Source of the DNA: Asanoa hainanensis
GTDB lineage: Bacteria > Actinomycetota > Actinomycetes > Mycobacteriales > Micromonosporaceae
Direction: 5' to 3'
Assembly: GCF_900188485.1 (NCBI RefSeq)
Contig: NZ_FZPH01000007.1
Location: 310,001 to 374,000 of the forward strand
DNA length: 64,000 nt
The translations under genes and the position numbers were made by a program. A model generated the notes under the pieces. The model saw only the letters and a list, made by a program, of their open reading frames with translations, did no database searches and had not been told where the DNA came from. Below, one piece after another: positions 26,183 through 34,720 of this stretch (position 1 is its first letter; each line of letters opens with the position of its first letter).

Positions 26183-29100
26183 TGGCGCAGCTCGTCGCCG
26201 AACCGGGCCATCCACTCGTCGATCTCCCCGCCGGACCACCCCAGATGCCGCGGGGAGTAGTACCAGTCGACGCGCGTCGTGCCCTCGACGACGGAGCACT
26301 CGACGTACAGCGGCGGCTGTTTGACACCGCCCTCGGGGTCCCACATGTCGCCGAGGTCGTCCGCGCGCAGCGAGAAGAGGCCACTCCGGCTCCGCGTCGG
26401 CACCTCGCCCTGGAAGTTGAACCAGAGCATCGGGGCCGCGGCGCTGACGTCCGCGTAGCCCAGGTACCTGAGCGGGTCGAACGACATGCCCGCCGAGGGG
26501 ACCTCCGCGAGTCGTCGGCTGACCGCGGTCAGCGTCTCCGCCGGGCTTTGCGTCGAGCTGTCGTCGAAGGCGAGCGGGAAGGTGCAGTGCAGGTCGCCGA
26601 CGGTCCGCGAGACGTCGAGACCGTGCACCGCCGACTGCCGGCCGGAGCTGGAGAGCTTGACGGCGAGCCGGTCGCCGTCCCATTGGCGCTGGGCGGTCCG
26701 CACCAACGCGGCGAGCAGGGTCGTCGCGACCGGTGCGCGGCGGCCGTTCGTGGTGATGCCGCGGAGTGCGCGCGTCTCGTCGGGGCCGAGGTGCTGGTGG
26801 GCGCTGGTCAGGTCCTTCATCGTGACGGCCTCATGCGTGCCGGCGGCGTCGAGCTGCCGATGCCAGAAGTCCAGGTCGGCGATGGCGGCGCCGCGCGCGA
26901 AGTCGTTCATCCAGCGCGTGAACGCCGCGAAGGGCGCCGAGGTCCGCGCGATGTGGAGGCGTTCACCGCGCTCGTCCTGCTGGCAGAGCCGGTCCAGGTC
27001 GTCGACCAGGATGCCCAGGGTGGCGGCGTCCATGACGAGGTGGTTCACGGTGATGAAGAGCTTTTGCCGGTCGCCGGTCTCGATCAGCAGGAGGCGCAGC
27101 ACCGGGCCGTGCTCGACGCTGAGCCGGCGATGCTGGTCGTCGAGCGACGGCTCGGTGGTGGTCTCGACGGCGAAGCTGCCTTCGACGTCGCCGTAGCGCT
27201 GGGTGAAGCGTCCCTCGTCCCTGCGGAACCGCAGACGCAGCGCGTCGTGCCGGGCGACCAGTGCGTAGGCGGCGCGGTGCAGCCGCTCCGGGGTGAGCCG
27301 GCGGTGCACGTCGAGCATGACCGCGCGGTTCCACCAGTTCCATTGCCCGAGCTGGAGGGCCTGGGTCTGGGCGGCGCTGAAGGGGATCTCGCCCGGATCC
27401 GGCGCGGCCGGCCTCTCGCTCGGCTCGGCTGGGGACTGCGCGAACTGCCGCACGACGAGCGTCGCCAAGTCCCGCAGGGTGGCGCCGTCGGTGACCTCGG
27501 ACGGGGGTACGACCGCCCCGGTCCGGTCCTCGACACGTGCGGCGAGGTCCATCGTCCCGAGCGAGTCGAGGCCGAGGTCGCGGAGGGAGACATCGACGGG
27601 CACCTCGCCGGGGTACTGGAGGAGCGCCGCGAGGTCCGCCTGGAGCAGCCGGATGACGTATTCGGCGCCGCTGCCCTGGACCTCCGCTCTCGGCTTCTCC
27701 TTTTCCGCGAGCGGCTGGAGCGACCCGCTGGTCCAGAGCTCCTTGCACTCACCGCGTCGCAGCTTGCCGCTGGTCGTCTTCGGGAGGGAGTCGGCCCGCA
27801 GGAGCAGGACCTCGTGGCACTGCACGCCGCAGTGGGCGGCCACCGCGGCCCGGATCGCCGCCGCCGCGCGGTCCACCGGCACGGGCTCCGTGCCGGCGAG
27901 GGCCTTCTTCCGTAGCTCGGCCGCCACCACGACCCGCTCGACGCCGTCGACCTGGACGCCGAACGCGACCGCGTTGCCCGGCCGCAGGATCGGGTCGGCG
28001 GCGACCACCGCCGCCTCCAGGTCCTGCGGATGGATGTTGCGGCCGCCGACGATGATGAGGTCCTTGAGGCGGCCGCAGACGAACACCTCGCCGTCGTCGC
28101 CGACGACCCCGAGGTCACCGGTGCGCAGGAACCGCCGCTCGTCGCCGGTCGCCAGGCGGGCCGCGAAGACGGCCGCGTTCTCCTCGTCGGTCCGTCCCCA
28201 GTAGCCGGTCGACACACTGGGGCTGGAGACCCAGAGCTCGCCGACGACGTGGGGTGGCTGCGCCAGGTGGGTGGCCGGGTCGACGGCGACCACCGTCACG
28301 CCGAGCTCGGCGTCGGGGACGCCACTGCCGACGAGCGTCACCGCGGGAGCGTCGGCCGCCGGCGGGACGATGACGCCGTCGCGGTCGAGCACGGCCCGGT
28401 CGCCCCGCAAGAGCGTCGGCCGCTTGCCGACCTGCGCGCTGACGAAGAGCACGGCTTCGGCCATGCCGTACACGTTGCAGAACGATGCCGGGTCGAAGCG
28501 CATCGGCGCGAGCGCGGCCTCGACGCGGTCCATCGTGGACGCCAGCATGGGTTCGCCGCCCTGGAGCGTGGCCCGTAGCGACGAGAGGTCGAACGCGTCG
28601 CCGTCGCTCAGCCCGCGCAGCACGTACTCGTAGCCGAAGTTCGGTCCGGCGATGTGGGTGCCGCGATAGCGGTCGATCGCCTCCAGCCAGAGCCGCGGCG
28701 CGGCCAGGAACGTGAGGGGGGAGAACGCGACGCAGCGGGCACCGGTGTACATGGCGTTGAGGATGCCGCCGGCCAGCCCCATGTCGTGGAAGAGCGGCAC
28801 CCACCCGACGAGCACGGACGCGCTGTCGACCCGGGTGTTGCGGGCGATGAGCTCGAGGTTGTGCACGAGGTTCCGGTGCCGCAGCACGACACCCTTGGGC
28901 GCGGACGTCGAGCCGGACGTGTACTGCAGGTAGACGATGTCGTCGGGGCCGAACCGCTCTGCCGCGCGGGCGAGCGTTTCCGCGGCCGTCGCCGGGTCGG
29001 CCCGTTTGGCGCGGTTCGACACCAGCCAGGTCAGCTTGGGCCAGCCCGCGCGACCGCGCAGGCGGTTGGTCACCGACGTGACCGTGGCGAGCGCGCGGTA

Positions 29101-29469
29101 TTTCGCGTGCGTGAGCGCGAATCGGGCGCCACTGTCCCGGGCGACGTGCCGGAGCTTCGGCAGCTCCCGGTCGAGGTGCCGCGGGTCGGGGCTCGCGACC
29201 GGCACCGCGATCGCGCCGAGCAGCACGCACCCGAAGAATCCGGCGACGAAGTCCAGCCCGTCGTCCGGCGGGAAGATCAGCAGGACGCGATCGCCACGCG
29301 AGACCCCGGCCGCCTGGAGAAGGTCGGCGGTCCCGGCCGCGCGCCGCACGACGTCTTCGTAGTCGGCGGAGTCCGCCTCCGCACCGCGCCGGTCGAGGAA
29401 GGTGTAGAGCGGCGCCCGAGGAGTGACGCGCAGGCGTTCGACCATCGTCGTGAGGAGGCTCGCGGTCAT
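26170..29469 (-). CDS. FAAL-ACP-condensation domain protein
   Basis: 1099 residues. A fatty acyl-AMP ligase domain (about 1-580) has YTSGSTSAPKG near 185, GWVPLFHDMGLAGG, YGMAEA and the FAAL-typical GGRNIHPQDLE. An ACP follows (about 605-680, S636 in LGLDSLG), then an NRPS-type condensation domain (about 695-1099). Its HHxxxDG motif reads NHLVMDA, keeping the catalytic histidine H810 with asparagine at 809. FAALs activate free fatty acids as acyl-adenylates and load them onto ACP without CoA; a following C domain normally transfers the acyl group to an amine or hydroxyl. It is the first gene of the leftward operon. A TATGAT box 8 bases before the ATG may give a nearly leaderless message. Confidence 0.93.
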   Translation of the reverse strand: MTASLLTTMVERLRVTPRAPLYTFLDRRGAEADSADYEDVVRRAAGTADLLQAAGVSRGDRVLLIFPPDDGLDFVAGFFGCVLLGAIAVPVASPDPRHLDRELPKLRHVARDSGARFALTHAKYRALATVTSVTNRLRGRAGWPKLTWLVSNRAKRADPATAAETLARAAERFGPDDIVYLQYTSGSTSAPKGVVLRHRNLVHNLELIARNTRVDSASVLVGWVPLFHDMGLAGGILNAMYTGARCVAFSPLTFLAAPRLWLEAIDRYRGTHIAGPNFGYEYVLRGLSDGDAFDLSSLRATLQGGEPMLASTMDRVEAALAPMRFDPASFCNVYGMAEAVLFVSAQVGKRPTLLRGDRAVLDRDGVIVPPAADAPAVTLVGSGVPDAELGVTVVAVDPATHLAQPPHVVGELWVSSPSVSTGYWGRTDEENAAVFAARLATGDERRFLRTGDLGVVGDDGEVFVCGRLKDLIIVGGRNIHPQDLEAAVVAADPILRPGNAVAFGVQVDGVERVVVAAELRKKALAGTEPVPVDRAAAAIRAAVAAHCGVQCHEVLLLRADSLPKTTSGKLRRGECKELWTSGSLQPLAEKEKPRAEVQGSGAEYVIRLLQADLAALLQYPGEVPVDVSLRDLGLDSLGTMDLAARVEDRTGAVVPPSEVTDGATLRDLATLVVRQFAQSPAEPSERPAAPDPGEIPFSAAQTQALQLGQWNWWNRAVMLDVHRRLTPERLHRAAYALVARHDALRLRFRRDEGRFTQRYGDVEGSFAVETTTEPSLDDQHRRLSVEHGPVLRLLLIETGDRQKLFITVNHLVMDAATLGILVDDLDRLCQQDERGERLHIARTSAPFAAFTRWMNDFARGAAIADLDFWHRQLDAAGTHEAVTMKDLTSAHQHLGPDETRALRGITTNGRRAPVATTLLAALVRTAQRQWDGDRLAVKLSSSGRQSAVHGLDVSRTVGDLHCTFPLAFDDSSTQSPAETLTAVSRRLAEVPSAGMSFDPLRYLGYADVSAAAPMLWFNFQGEVPTRSRSGLFSLRADDLGDMWDPEGGVKQPPLYVECSVVEGTTRVDWYYSPRHLGWSGGEIDEWMARFGDELRQCRT

Positions 29470-29589
29470 CGACCATCATCATAGATGGATGCCGACAGCC
29501 CTCGGGTTCAGCCGATCGAGCGACGGCGGCGTGAGCTCTTGGCTGTTGAAATGGCTCCGTGAGACTGGCTGAGTGGACCCGGGGGTGCG
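29470..29589. promoter_or_regulatory. Divergent promoter space with TATGAT -10 candidate
   Basis: These 120 bases separate the FAAL gene and the STAND NTPase gene. On the minus strand TATGAT (29483-29478) lies 8 bases before the FAAL start; no clear -35 was found. Nothing else was recognised here. Confidence 0.35.
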
Positions 29590-32500
29590 ATGGCGGCCAG
29601 GAGGCGTGCGACCGGAGCCTTCGACTATCTCGCGTTCGTGCTGGGCGCCGGCGTGGGACTGTTCACGAACCTCGCCACGGCGCGGGCCGATCGGTGGCCG
29701 GGCTGGTTACAGCCGTTGTCCACGTACTCCGCCGTGCTGGGTGGCCTGCTGGTCTTCGGTGTGACGGCTTCGTGGTGGTGGCAGCGGCGTGGCCCACTCC
29801 GACCCGCGCCGCGCTGGACCGATCTGGGCGGCAACCCGTATCCAGGTCTCACGCCGTACACGAGAGATCGTGAGGCGGTCTTCGCGGGACGCGGGCAGGA
29901 GATCCGCGATCTGACCGATCGCGTTCTGAGCGCGGACGCCCCGGGTCTGCGGTTCGTGCCGATCGTCGGTCCGTCGGGGTCGGGGAAGTCGTCTCTGGTC
30001 CTCGCCGGTCTGCTGCCGCGGTTGGACCGTCGGTGGAAGGTCCTGCCCGACTTCGCACCCCAGGGCGATGCGCTCGCCCAGCTGGAATCGATCGTCGGCG
30101 GAGTCGACCTGGCCGACGTGGCGAAGCGAGTCGCGGTGGAGCCGAGCCTGGCCGCGGACAGCCCACTGATGCGGCCGCTGCTGCGGCGCCTCAGCGACCT
30201 GCGCCGGCCGGCCGACCGCCTGCTGATCGTCGTCGACCAGTTGGAGGAGCTCGTCAGCCTGCAGACGCGGGAGGAGCTCGACCGTTTCATGGGCCTGATG
30301 TCGAGGCTGGTCGACCTCGACCGCCGGCTGCACGTCGTCGCCACGTTGCGCTCCGAATACATAGGGGCGTTCCAGCAGGGGGCAGGTTCAGAGCTGTTCA
30401 CCGCACCGTTCATGGTCAATGCCATGACCGTCCGGCAGCTGCGCCAGGTCGTCACCGAGCCGGCCGACGAGACCGACACCACCTTCGAGGACGGCCTCGT
30501 CGAGGACCTCCTTACGGAGGTCGGCGCGGGCGACGCATTGCCGCTGCTGAGCTATTTCCTCAGCGACCTGTACGACCGGCGCGGGCCTGACCAGCACATC
30601 ACTCGCGCGGACTACGAGGCGGCCGGAACGGTCGGCGGCATCATCACGCGGCGCGCGGAAACCGCCGTCGCCAACTCCGGGCATCCGTTGCGGCGGTGTC
30701 TCGAAGTGTTGGCCGGCTTCGTCTCGTACGCCGGGCCTGAACCCACGCGCCACAGCGTCCGCGCGGCCGATCTGGACGACGCCGGTGCGCAGGTCGTCCA
30801 GGCGTTCCTGGCGCAGCGGCTGATCACCAGCGACAGCCGAGACGGCGAGGTCGTCTTCGCCCTCGGCCATGAAGCGCTGCTGCGGCGTTGGCCGGACCTG
30901 CGTGACCATATCGAGGCGCACGCCGAGCAACTGCGCAAGGCGACCGAGCTCGCCGCGCTGGCCGCCGCGTGGGACGCCGCCGGCAAGGATCCGGAGTACC
31001 TGATCGACGGCCGTCGCCTCGACGACACGACCCGGTCGATCCAACTCACAGCCTTGCTTCCCCCGGCTCGGGAGTATCTGTCCGCGGCCGTGGAGCACGC
31101 GGCCGCCGGCCGGGAACGCCGGGCAAACGTGATCGCACGCCAAGCCCTGGCCACCATCGCCATTGACCAGCCACGGGCGCTGGCGATGGCGCGCGCCGCG
31201 TACACCGAGCTCAAGCCGACACCCCTCGCCGCGTACGCGCTCCAGGCCGCCCTCCCCGCGACCGAAATCCCCATCTGGGACGACCTGGACGCTGTTCTCT
31301 CCGTGGCGTTCGTGTCGGACCTGCGCATCGCGACCGGTTCCCGCAACACGGTCAGGATCTGGGATGCCAACGGCCGGCTGCTTCATCGCTTCGCCGGCCG
31401 TAGCGTGTCCGCGATCGCCGTCGCGCCTGACGGAAGCCTCGCCACCGGGTCGTTCGACAAGACCGTCAGGATCTGGGACTCCGAAGGACGTTTGCTGGAC
31501 ACCCTGACCGGCCACGCGGACGAGGTCCACGCGGTGGCATTCGCGCCCGACGGTCGCCTGGCAACGGGGTCCGTCGACCACACCGTCAAGATTTGGCACC
31601 GCGATCGTTCGCCGCAATACACGTTCGGCGGTCAAGCCGGCCCCGTCAGGTCGGTCGCGTTCGCTCCCGACGGGCGCCTGGCGTCCGGGTCCGCCGACTG
31701 CACGGTGTGGATCTGGGGTCTCCATGGCGAGCTGCTCCGCGTGCTTGCCGACCACACCGACGAGGTGTCATCCGTGGCGTTCGCCCCCGACGGGCGGCTG
31801 GCGGCCGGGTCCGCCGACGGCACCGTGCGGGTCTGGGATCTCGACGGCGAACCGCTCCACACGCTGTCGGGCCACGCCGATGACGTCGGATCCGTGGCGT
31901 TCGCGCCCGACGGGCGTCTCGCCACCGGATCTGACGACCACACGGTCAAGCTATGGGATCGCGACGGCCGCCTGCTCGACACGATCAGCGGCCACCAGGG
32001 CGCTGTCACCTCGGTCGCTTTCGCGTCCGACGGTCGTCTCGCCACCGGATCCTACGATCACACCCTCAGGATCTGGGCGCCGGACGGTCGCGAACTGCGG
32101 GTCTTCACCGGGCACCCACCAGCCGAGGGGGAGGTCGCCACCAGGACCAGGCGACCGCCTCGAGCCGGACAGATCGCCGTGATCAAGAGCTCCAGCTTCG
32201 TCGTGGCGGTCGCGTTCGCCGCCGACGGCCGTCTGGCGATCAGCGATCGGGACACCGTCAGAATCTGGGACGTCGACGGGTCGCTGCTCCATACGCTCAC
32301 CGGCCAGAGCGCCACTGTTCGGTCCATGGCGTTCGCGCCGGGCGGGCGCCTGGCCACTGGTTCCGCGAACCGCACCGTCGAGATCTGGGGTCTCGACGGT
32401 CGTCTGGTGCGCAGGATCACCGGCCACCGTGGGGTGATCTCGTCGGTGGCGTTCGCTCCCGACGGGCGCCTGGCCACTGGTTCCGAGGATCGCACCGTCA

Positions 32501-33189
32501 AGGTCTGGGATGTCGACGGTCGTCCGGTTCGCACCATCACCAGTCATGGCGAGGCGATCTCCTCGGTGGCGTTCGCGCCCGACGGGCGCCTGGCCACCGG
32601 GTCCGTCGACCACGCGGTCAAGATTTGGGAACCCGACGGTCGTCTGCTCCGCACCATCGCCGCGCACCCGCCCGCCGACGGCCGCCGTCGTCTCTTTGCC
32701 GGCTTCTCAGTGGCGTTCGCGCCCGACGGGTGCCTCGCCACCGCATCCCACGACGGCAAGGTCGAAATCTGGAATCGTGACGGCAGCCTGGCCCATACTC
32801 TCGCCGGCCATGACGAGATCGTTACCGGCGTGGCATTCGCGTCCGACGGGCGCGTCGCCACCTGCTCCGACGAGAGCACGGTCAAGATCTGGCACCGCGA
32901 CGGTCAACTTCTCCACACCATTGCTGGCCCCGAGCTGGACGTCACCTCGTTGGCGTTCGCGTCCGACGGCCGTCTCGCCACCGGTTCCAACGACGCGCGG
33001 ACCAGGATCCATTTCTGGCCAGTCGACGGAAGCGCCTTGGCGGACCTGGCATCGGCACAGGACGTGACGCTGACGCCGCGACAACGCGCCGAGTTGGGCT
33101 TGCCCGCCGAGGCGCCACGCGCGCACCACATCCCAGCGGACACGGTGGTCAACTCGGAGCTCAGACGGAGAAGGGCCCCCGCACCGTGA
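29590..33189 (+). CDS. nSTAND1 NTPase with two TM segments and 14 WD40 blades
   Basis: 1199 residues. Two hydrophobic segments lie at about 13-28 and 44-62. The nSTAND1-type NPYPGLTPYTRDREAVFAGR entry follows, then Walker A GPSGSGKSS (about 125-133), Walker B LLIVVDQLEEL (about 209-219) and a helical region to about 560. Fourteen WD40 repeats of about 40 residues run from about 565 to 1150, each with a VAFAPDGRLATGS-type core and an IW ending. Fourteen fits two seven-bladed propellers. Blades 8 and 12 carry insertions. STAND ATPases oligomerise when their sensor binds a signal; here the propellers are the likely sensor. No effector domain or toxin gene is adjacent. The 3' end overlaps the convergent SDR gene by 29 bases. 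Confidence 0.9.
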   Translation: MAARRRATGAFDYLAFVLGAGVGLFTNLATARADRWPGWLQPLSTYSAVLGGLLVFGVTASWWWQRRGPLRPAPRWTDLGGNPYPGLTPYTRDREAVFAGRGQEIRDLTDRVLSADAPGLRFVPIVGPSGSGKSSLVLAGLLPRLDRRWKVLPDFAPQGDALAQLESIVGGVDLADVAKRVAVEPSLAADSPLMRPLLRRLSDLRRPADRLLIVVDQLEELVSLQTREELDRFMGLMSRLVDLDRRLHVVATLRSEYIGAFQQGAGSELFTAPFMVNAMTVRQLRQVVTEPADETDTTFEDGLVEDLLTEVGAGDALPLLSYFLSDLYDRRGPDQHITRADYEAAGTVGGIITRRAETAVANSGHPLRRCLEVLAGFVSYAGPEPTRHSVRAADLDDAGAQVVQAFLAQRLITSDSRDGEVVFALGHEALLRRWPDLRDHIEAHAEQLRKATELAALAAAWDAAGKDPEYLIDGRRLDDTTRSIQLTALLPPAREYLSAAVEHAAAGRERRANVIARQALATIAIDQPRALAMARAAYTELKPTPLAAYALQAALPATEIPIWDDLDAVLSVAFVSDLRIATGSRNTVRIWDANGRLLHRFAGRSVSAIAVAPDGSLATGSFDKTVRIWDSEGRLLDTLTGHADEVHAVAFAPDGRLATGSVDHTVKIWHRDRSPQYTFGGQAGPVRSVAFAPDGRLASGSADCTVWIWGLHGELLRVLADHTDEVSSVAFAPDGRLAAGSADGTVRVWDLDGEPLHTLSGHADDVGSVAFAPDGRLATGSDDHTVKLWDRDGRLLDTISGHQGAVTSVAFASDGRLATGSYDHTLRIWAPDGRELRVFTGHPPAEGEVATRTRRPPRAGQIAVIKSSSFVVAVAFAADGRLAISDRDTVRIWDVDGSLLHTLTGQSATVRSMAFAPGGRLATGSANRTVEIWGLDGRLVRRITGHRGVISSVAFAPDGRLATGSEDRTVKVWDVDGRPVRTITSHGEAISSVAFAPDGRLATGSVDHAVKIWEPDGRLLRTIAAHPPADGRRRLFAGFSVAFAPDGCLATASHDGKVEIWNRDGSLAHTLAGHDEIVTGVAFASDGRVATCSDESTVKIWHRDGQLLHTIAGPELDVTSLAFASDGRLATGSNDARTRIHFWPVDGSALADLASAQDVTLTPRQRAELGLPAEAPRAHHIPADTVVNSELRRRRAPAP
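31264..33048 (+). repeat. Fourteen WD40-coding repeats
   Basis: Repeats of about 120 bases are highly alike at DNA level, especially around the GTGGCGTTCGCGCCCGACGG block, inside the STAND gene. The similarity suggests recent expansion or gene conversion among blades. Confidence 0.85.
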
Positions 33190-33934
33190 CGCCTCCGTCG
33201 ACGACCAGGCTCTGCCCGGTCACATAGGACGAGAGCGGCGAGGCCAGGTAGACGGCGGCCGCGGCGGCATCGTCGGGCACGCCGAGGCGCCGCAGCGGGA
33301 TCTCTGGCACGTCGTCGGCGGCCTGGCCGGTGTTGGCCACCGCCGTCGCGATGGCGCCGCACGTCACGACGTTCATCCGAATCCGGTCGGCGGCGTACTC
33401 CGCGGCGACGGTCTTCGCGAGACTGACCAGGCCGGCCTTGGCGGCCCCGTAGGCGGCCTGCATCGGTGCGGCCATGACGCCGCTGACCGAGCCGACGCTC
33501 ACGATGGACCCGCCACCGCCCTGGGCCAGGAAGGCCCGGAGAGCCGCCCGGACCGCGCGGGCCACATAGCCCAGGTTCATCTCGTACGCGAGGTCCCAGT
33601 CGTCGTCGCTCATCTCGTGCAGCCGCACGGCCGGCACGAAGGCGACCTGTCCGCCCACCACGGTGACGAGCGTGTCGAGCCGGCCGAACGCGGCGACGGT
33701 CGCACCGACGAAGTCGTCAGCGGCCGACGTGGACCGGACATCACCGGCGAGGGCGAGCGTCTGGCCGGTCAACTCCTCGACGGCCTCGCGTGCGCGACCG
33801 AGGTCGATGTCAGCTACGGCCACGTTCGCACCGGCGGCGGCGAACGCCCGCGAGATCGCCCGGCCGATGCCGTGGCCGCCACCTCCGACAACGAGTGCGT
33901 TCATCCCGTCGAGCGGCCGAGTCCAGCTGTTCAT
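33161..33934 (-). CDS. SDR-family oxidoreductase
   Basis: 257 residues, classical short-chain dehydrogenase. The nucleotide motif is VVGGGGHGIGRA (about 14-25), an ADID patch suggests NAD preference, the catalytic serine is in SVGSVSG, and YGAAK carries Tyr-Lys. It ends in the usual SDR C-terminal block (SSYVTGQSLVVDGG). ATG 33934 is chosen because GGAAGATTGG lies just upstream; an in-frame ATG at 33949 would add five residues. It is divergent from a GNAT gene by 36 bases. Substrate unknown. Confidence 0.88.
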   Translation of the reverse strand: MNSWTRPLDGMNALVVGGGGHGIGRAISRAFAAAGANVAVADIDLGRAREAVEELTGQTLALAGDVRSTSAADDFVGATVAAFGRLDTLVTVVGGQVAFVPAVRLHEMSDDDWDLAYEMNLGYVARAVRAALRAFLAQGGGGSIVSVGSVSGVMAAPMQAAYGAAKAGLVSLAKTVAAEYAADRIRMNVVTCGAIATAVANTGQAADDVPEIPLRRLGVPDDAAAAAVYLASPLSSYVTGQSLVVDGGVTVRGPFSV

Positions 33935-33970
33935 GATCCAATCTTCCATCACCCCGAGTAAGATCAACTC

Positions 33971-34705
33971 GTGGACCTGCTCGAAACGGTGCTCGCCGCG
34001 CACCGCGCGTACCTGCTCGGCTGGAACATCGGCACCACCGGTGGAGATGATCTGGTCACGTACCGCAGCGGCGTGCGGCACGCGCCGCTCAATGGAGTCC
34101 TACGCGCCTCCGGACGCCCTCCCCAGGACGCGCTCGCCGAGGCCCGTGTGCGACTGGACGGCGTGCCGCGAATCTGGTGGGCCGGGCCTGACAGCGACGC
34201 GGGCCTGGCCGACAGCCTGGTTCCGCTCGGCGCCGTTCCGCTGGCCAGCCTGCCGATCATGACGGCGGAGACCGGCAGCGTCGTCCCCGTCGCTACCCCT
34301 GCGGGATTGCGCATCGCCGAGACCACCGACCTGGCCGAGTTCGTCGCGGCCTACGGCCGGGTCTCGGGCATCCCCGCCGACGCGACCGCGACGGCCATCG
34401 CCCGCGAGCAGGCCTTCGCCGGCGACGGCACGGTGATCCGGCTGGCCGGCCGCTTCGACGACGGCCCGATCGCGGGCACGGCCGTAGCCTGGCTGAGCCA
34501 CGGCGTGCTCACCCTCTATTTCGTCGGCACCCAGCCCGAGCACCGCCGCCGCGGCGTCGGCGCCGCGATGACCGCCGCCGCGGTCGACCTGGCCCGCCGG
34601 CACGGCATCAGCACGGTCGCGCTCACGTCGAGCGAGGCCGGCAAGGCGCTGTACGACCGCCTCGGCTTCCGTACGGTCGGCGTGTTCCAGCTCCTGTCGT
34701 TCTGA
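33971..34705 (+). CDS. GNAT-family N-acetyltransferase
   Basis: 244 residues from GTG 33971. The N-terminal half (about 1-110) is a divergent GNAT-like lobe; the C-terminal half has the acetyl-CoA pyrophosphate loop in QPEHRRRGVGAAM (about 182-194) and the terminal YDRLGFRTVGVFQL strand. It should transfer an acetyl group to an amine; the substrate is not indicated. The ribosome site is weak. It is convergent with the pnkp gene, and the two share a small hairpin across their stops. Confidence 0.82.
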   Translation: MDLLETVLAAHRAYLLGWNIGTTGGDDLVTYRSGVRHAPLNGVLRASGRPPQDALAEARVRLDGVPRIWWAGPDSDAGLADSLVPLGAVPLASLPIMTAETGSVVPVATPAGLRIAETTDLAEFVAAYGRVSGIPADATATAIAREQAFAGDGTVIRLAGRFDDGPIAGTAVAWLSHGVLTLYFVGTQPEHRRRGVGAAMTAAAVDLARRHGISTVALTSSEAGKALYDRLGFRTVGVFQLLSF

Positions 34706-34720
34706 CCACCGTCGGTCAGA
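34701..34720. terminator. Short bidirectional hairpin between convergent stops
   Basis: TCTGACC / GGTCAGA form a 7-bp stem with a 6-nt loop spanning the stops of the GNAT and pnkp genes. Confidence 0.4.

Noticed and set aside
31264-33048. Possible CRISPR or satellite-like array
   Set aside because: The repeats are coding WD40 blades of about 120 bases with no spacer structure.
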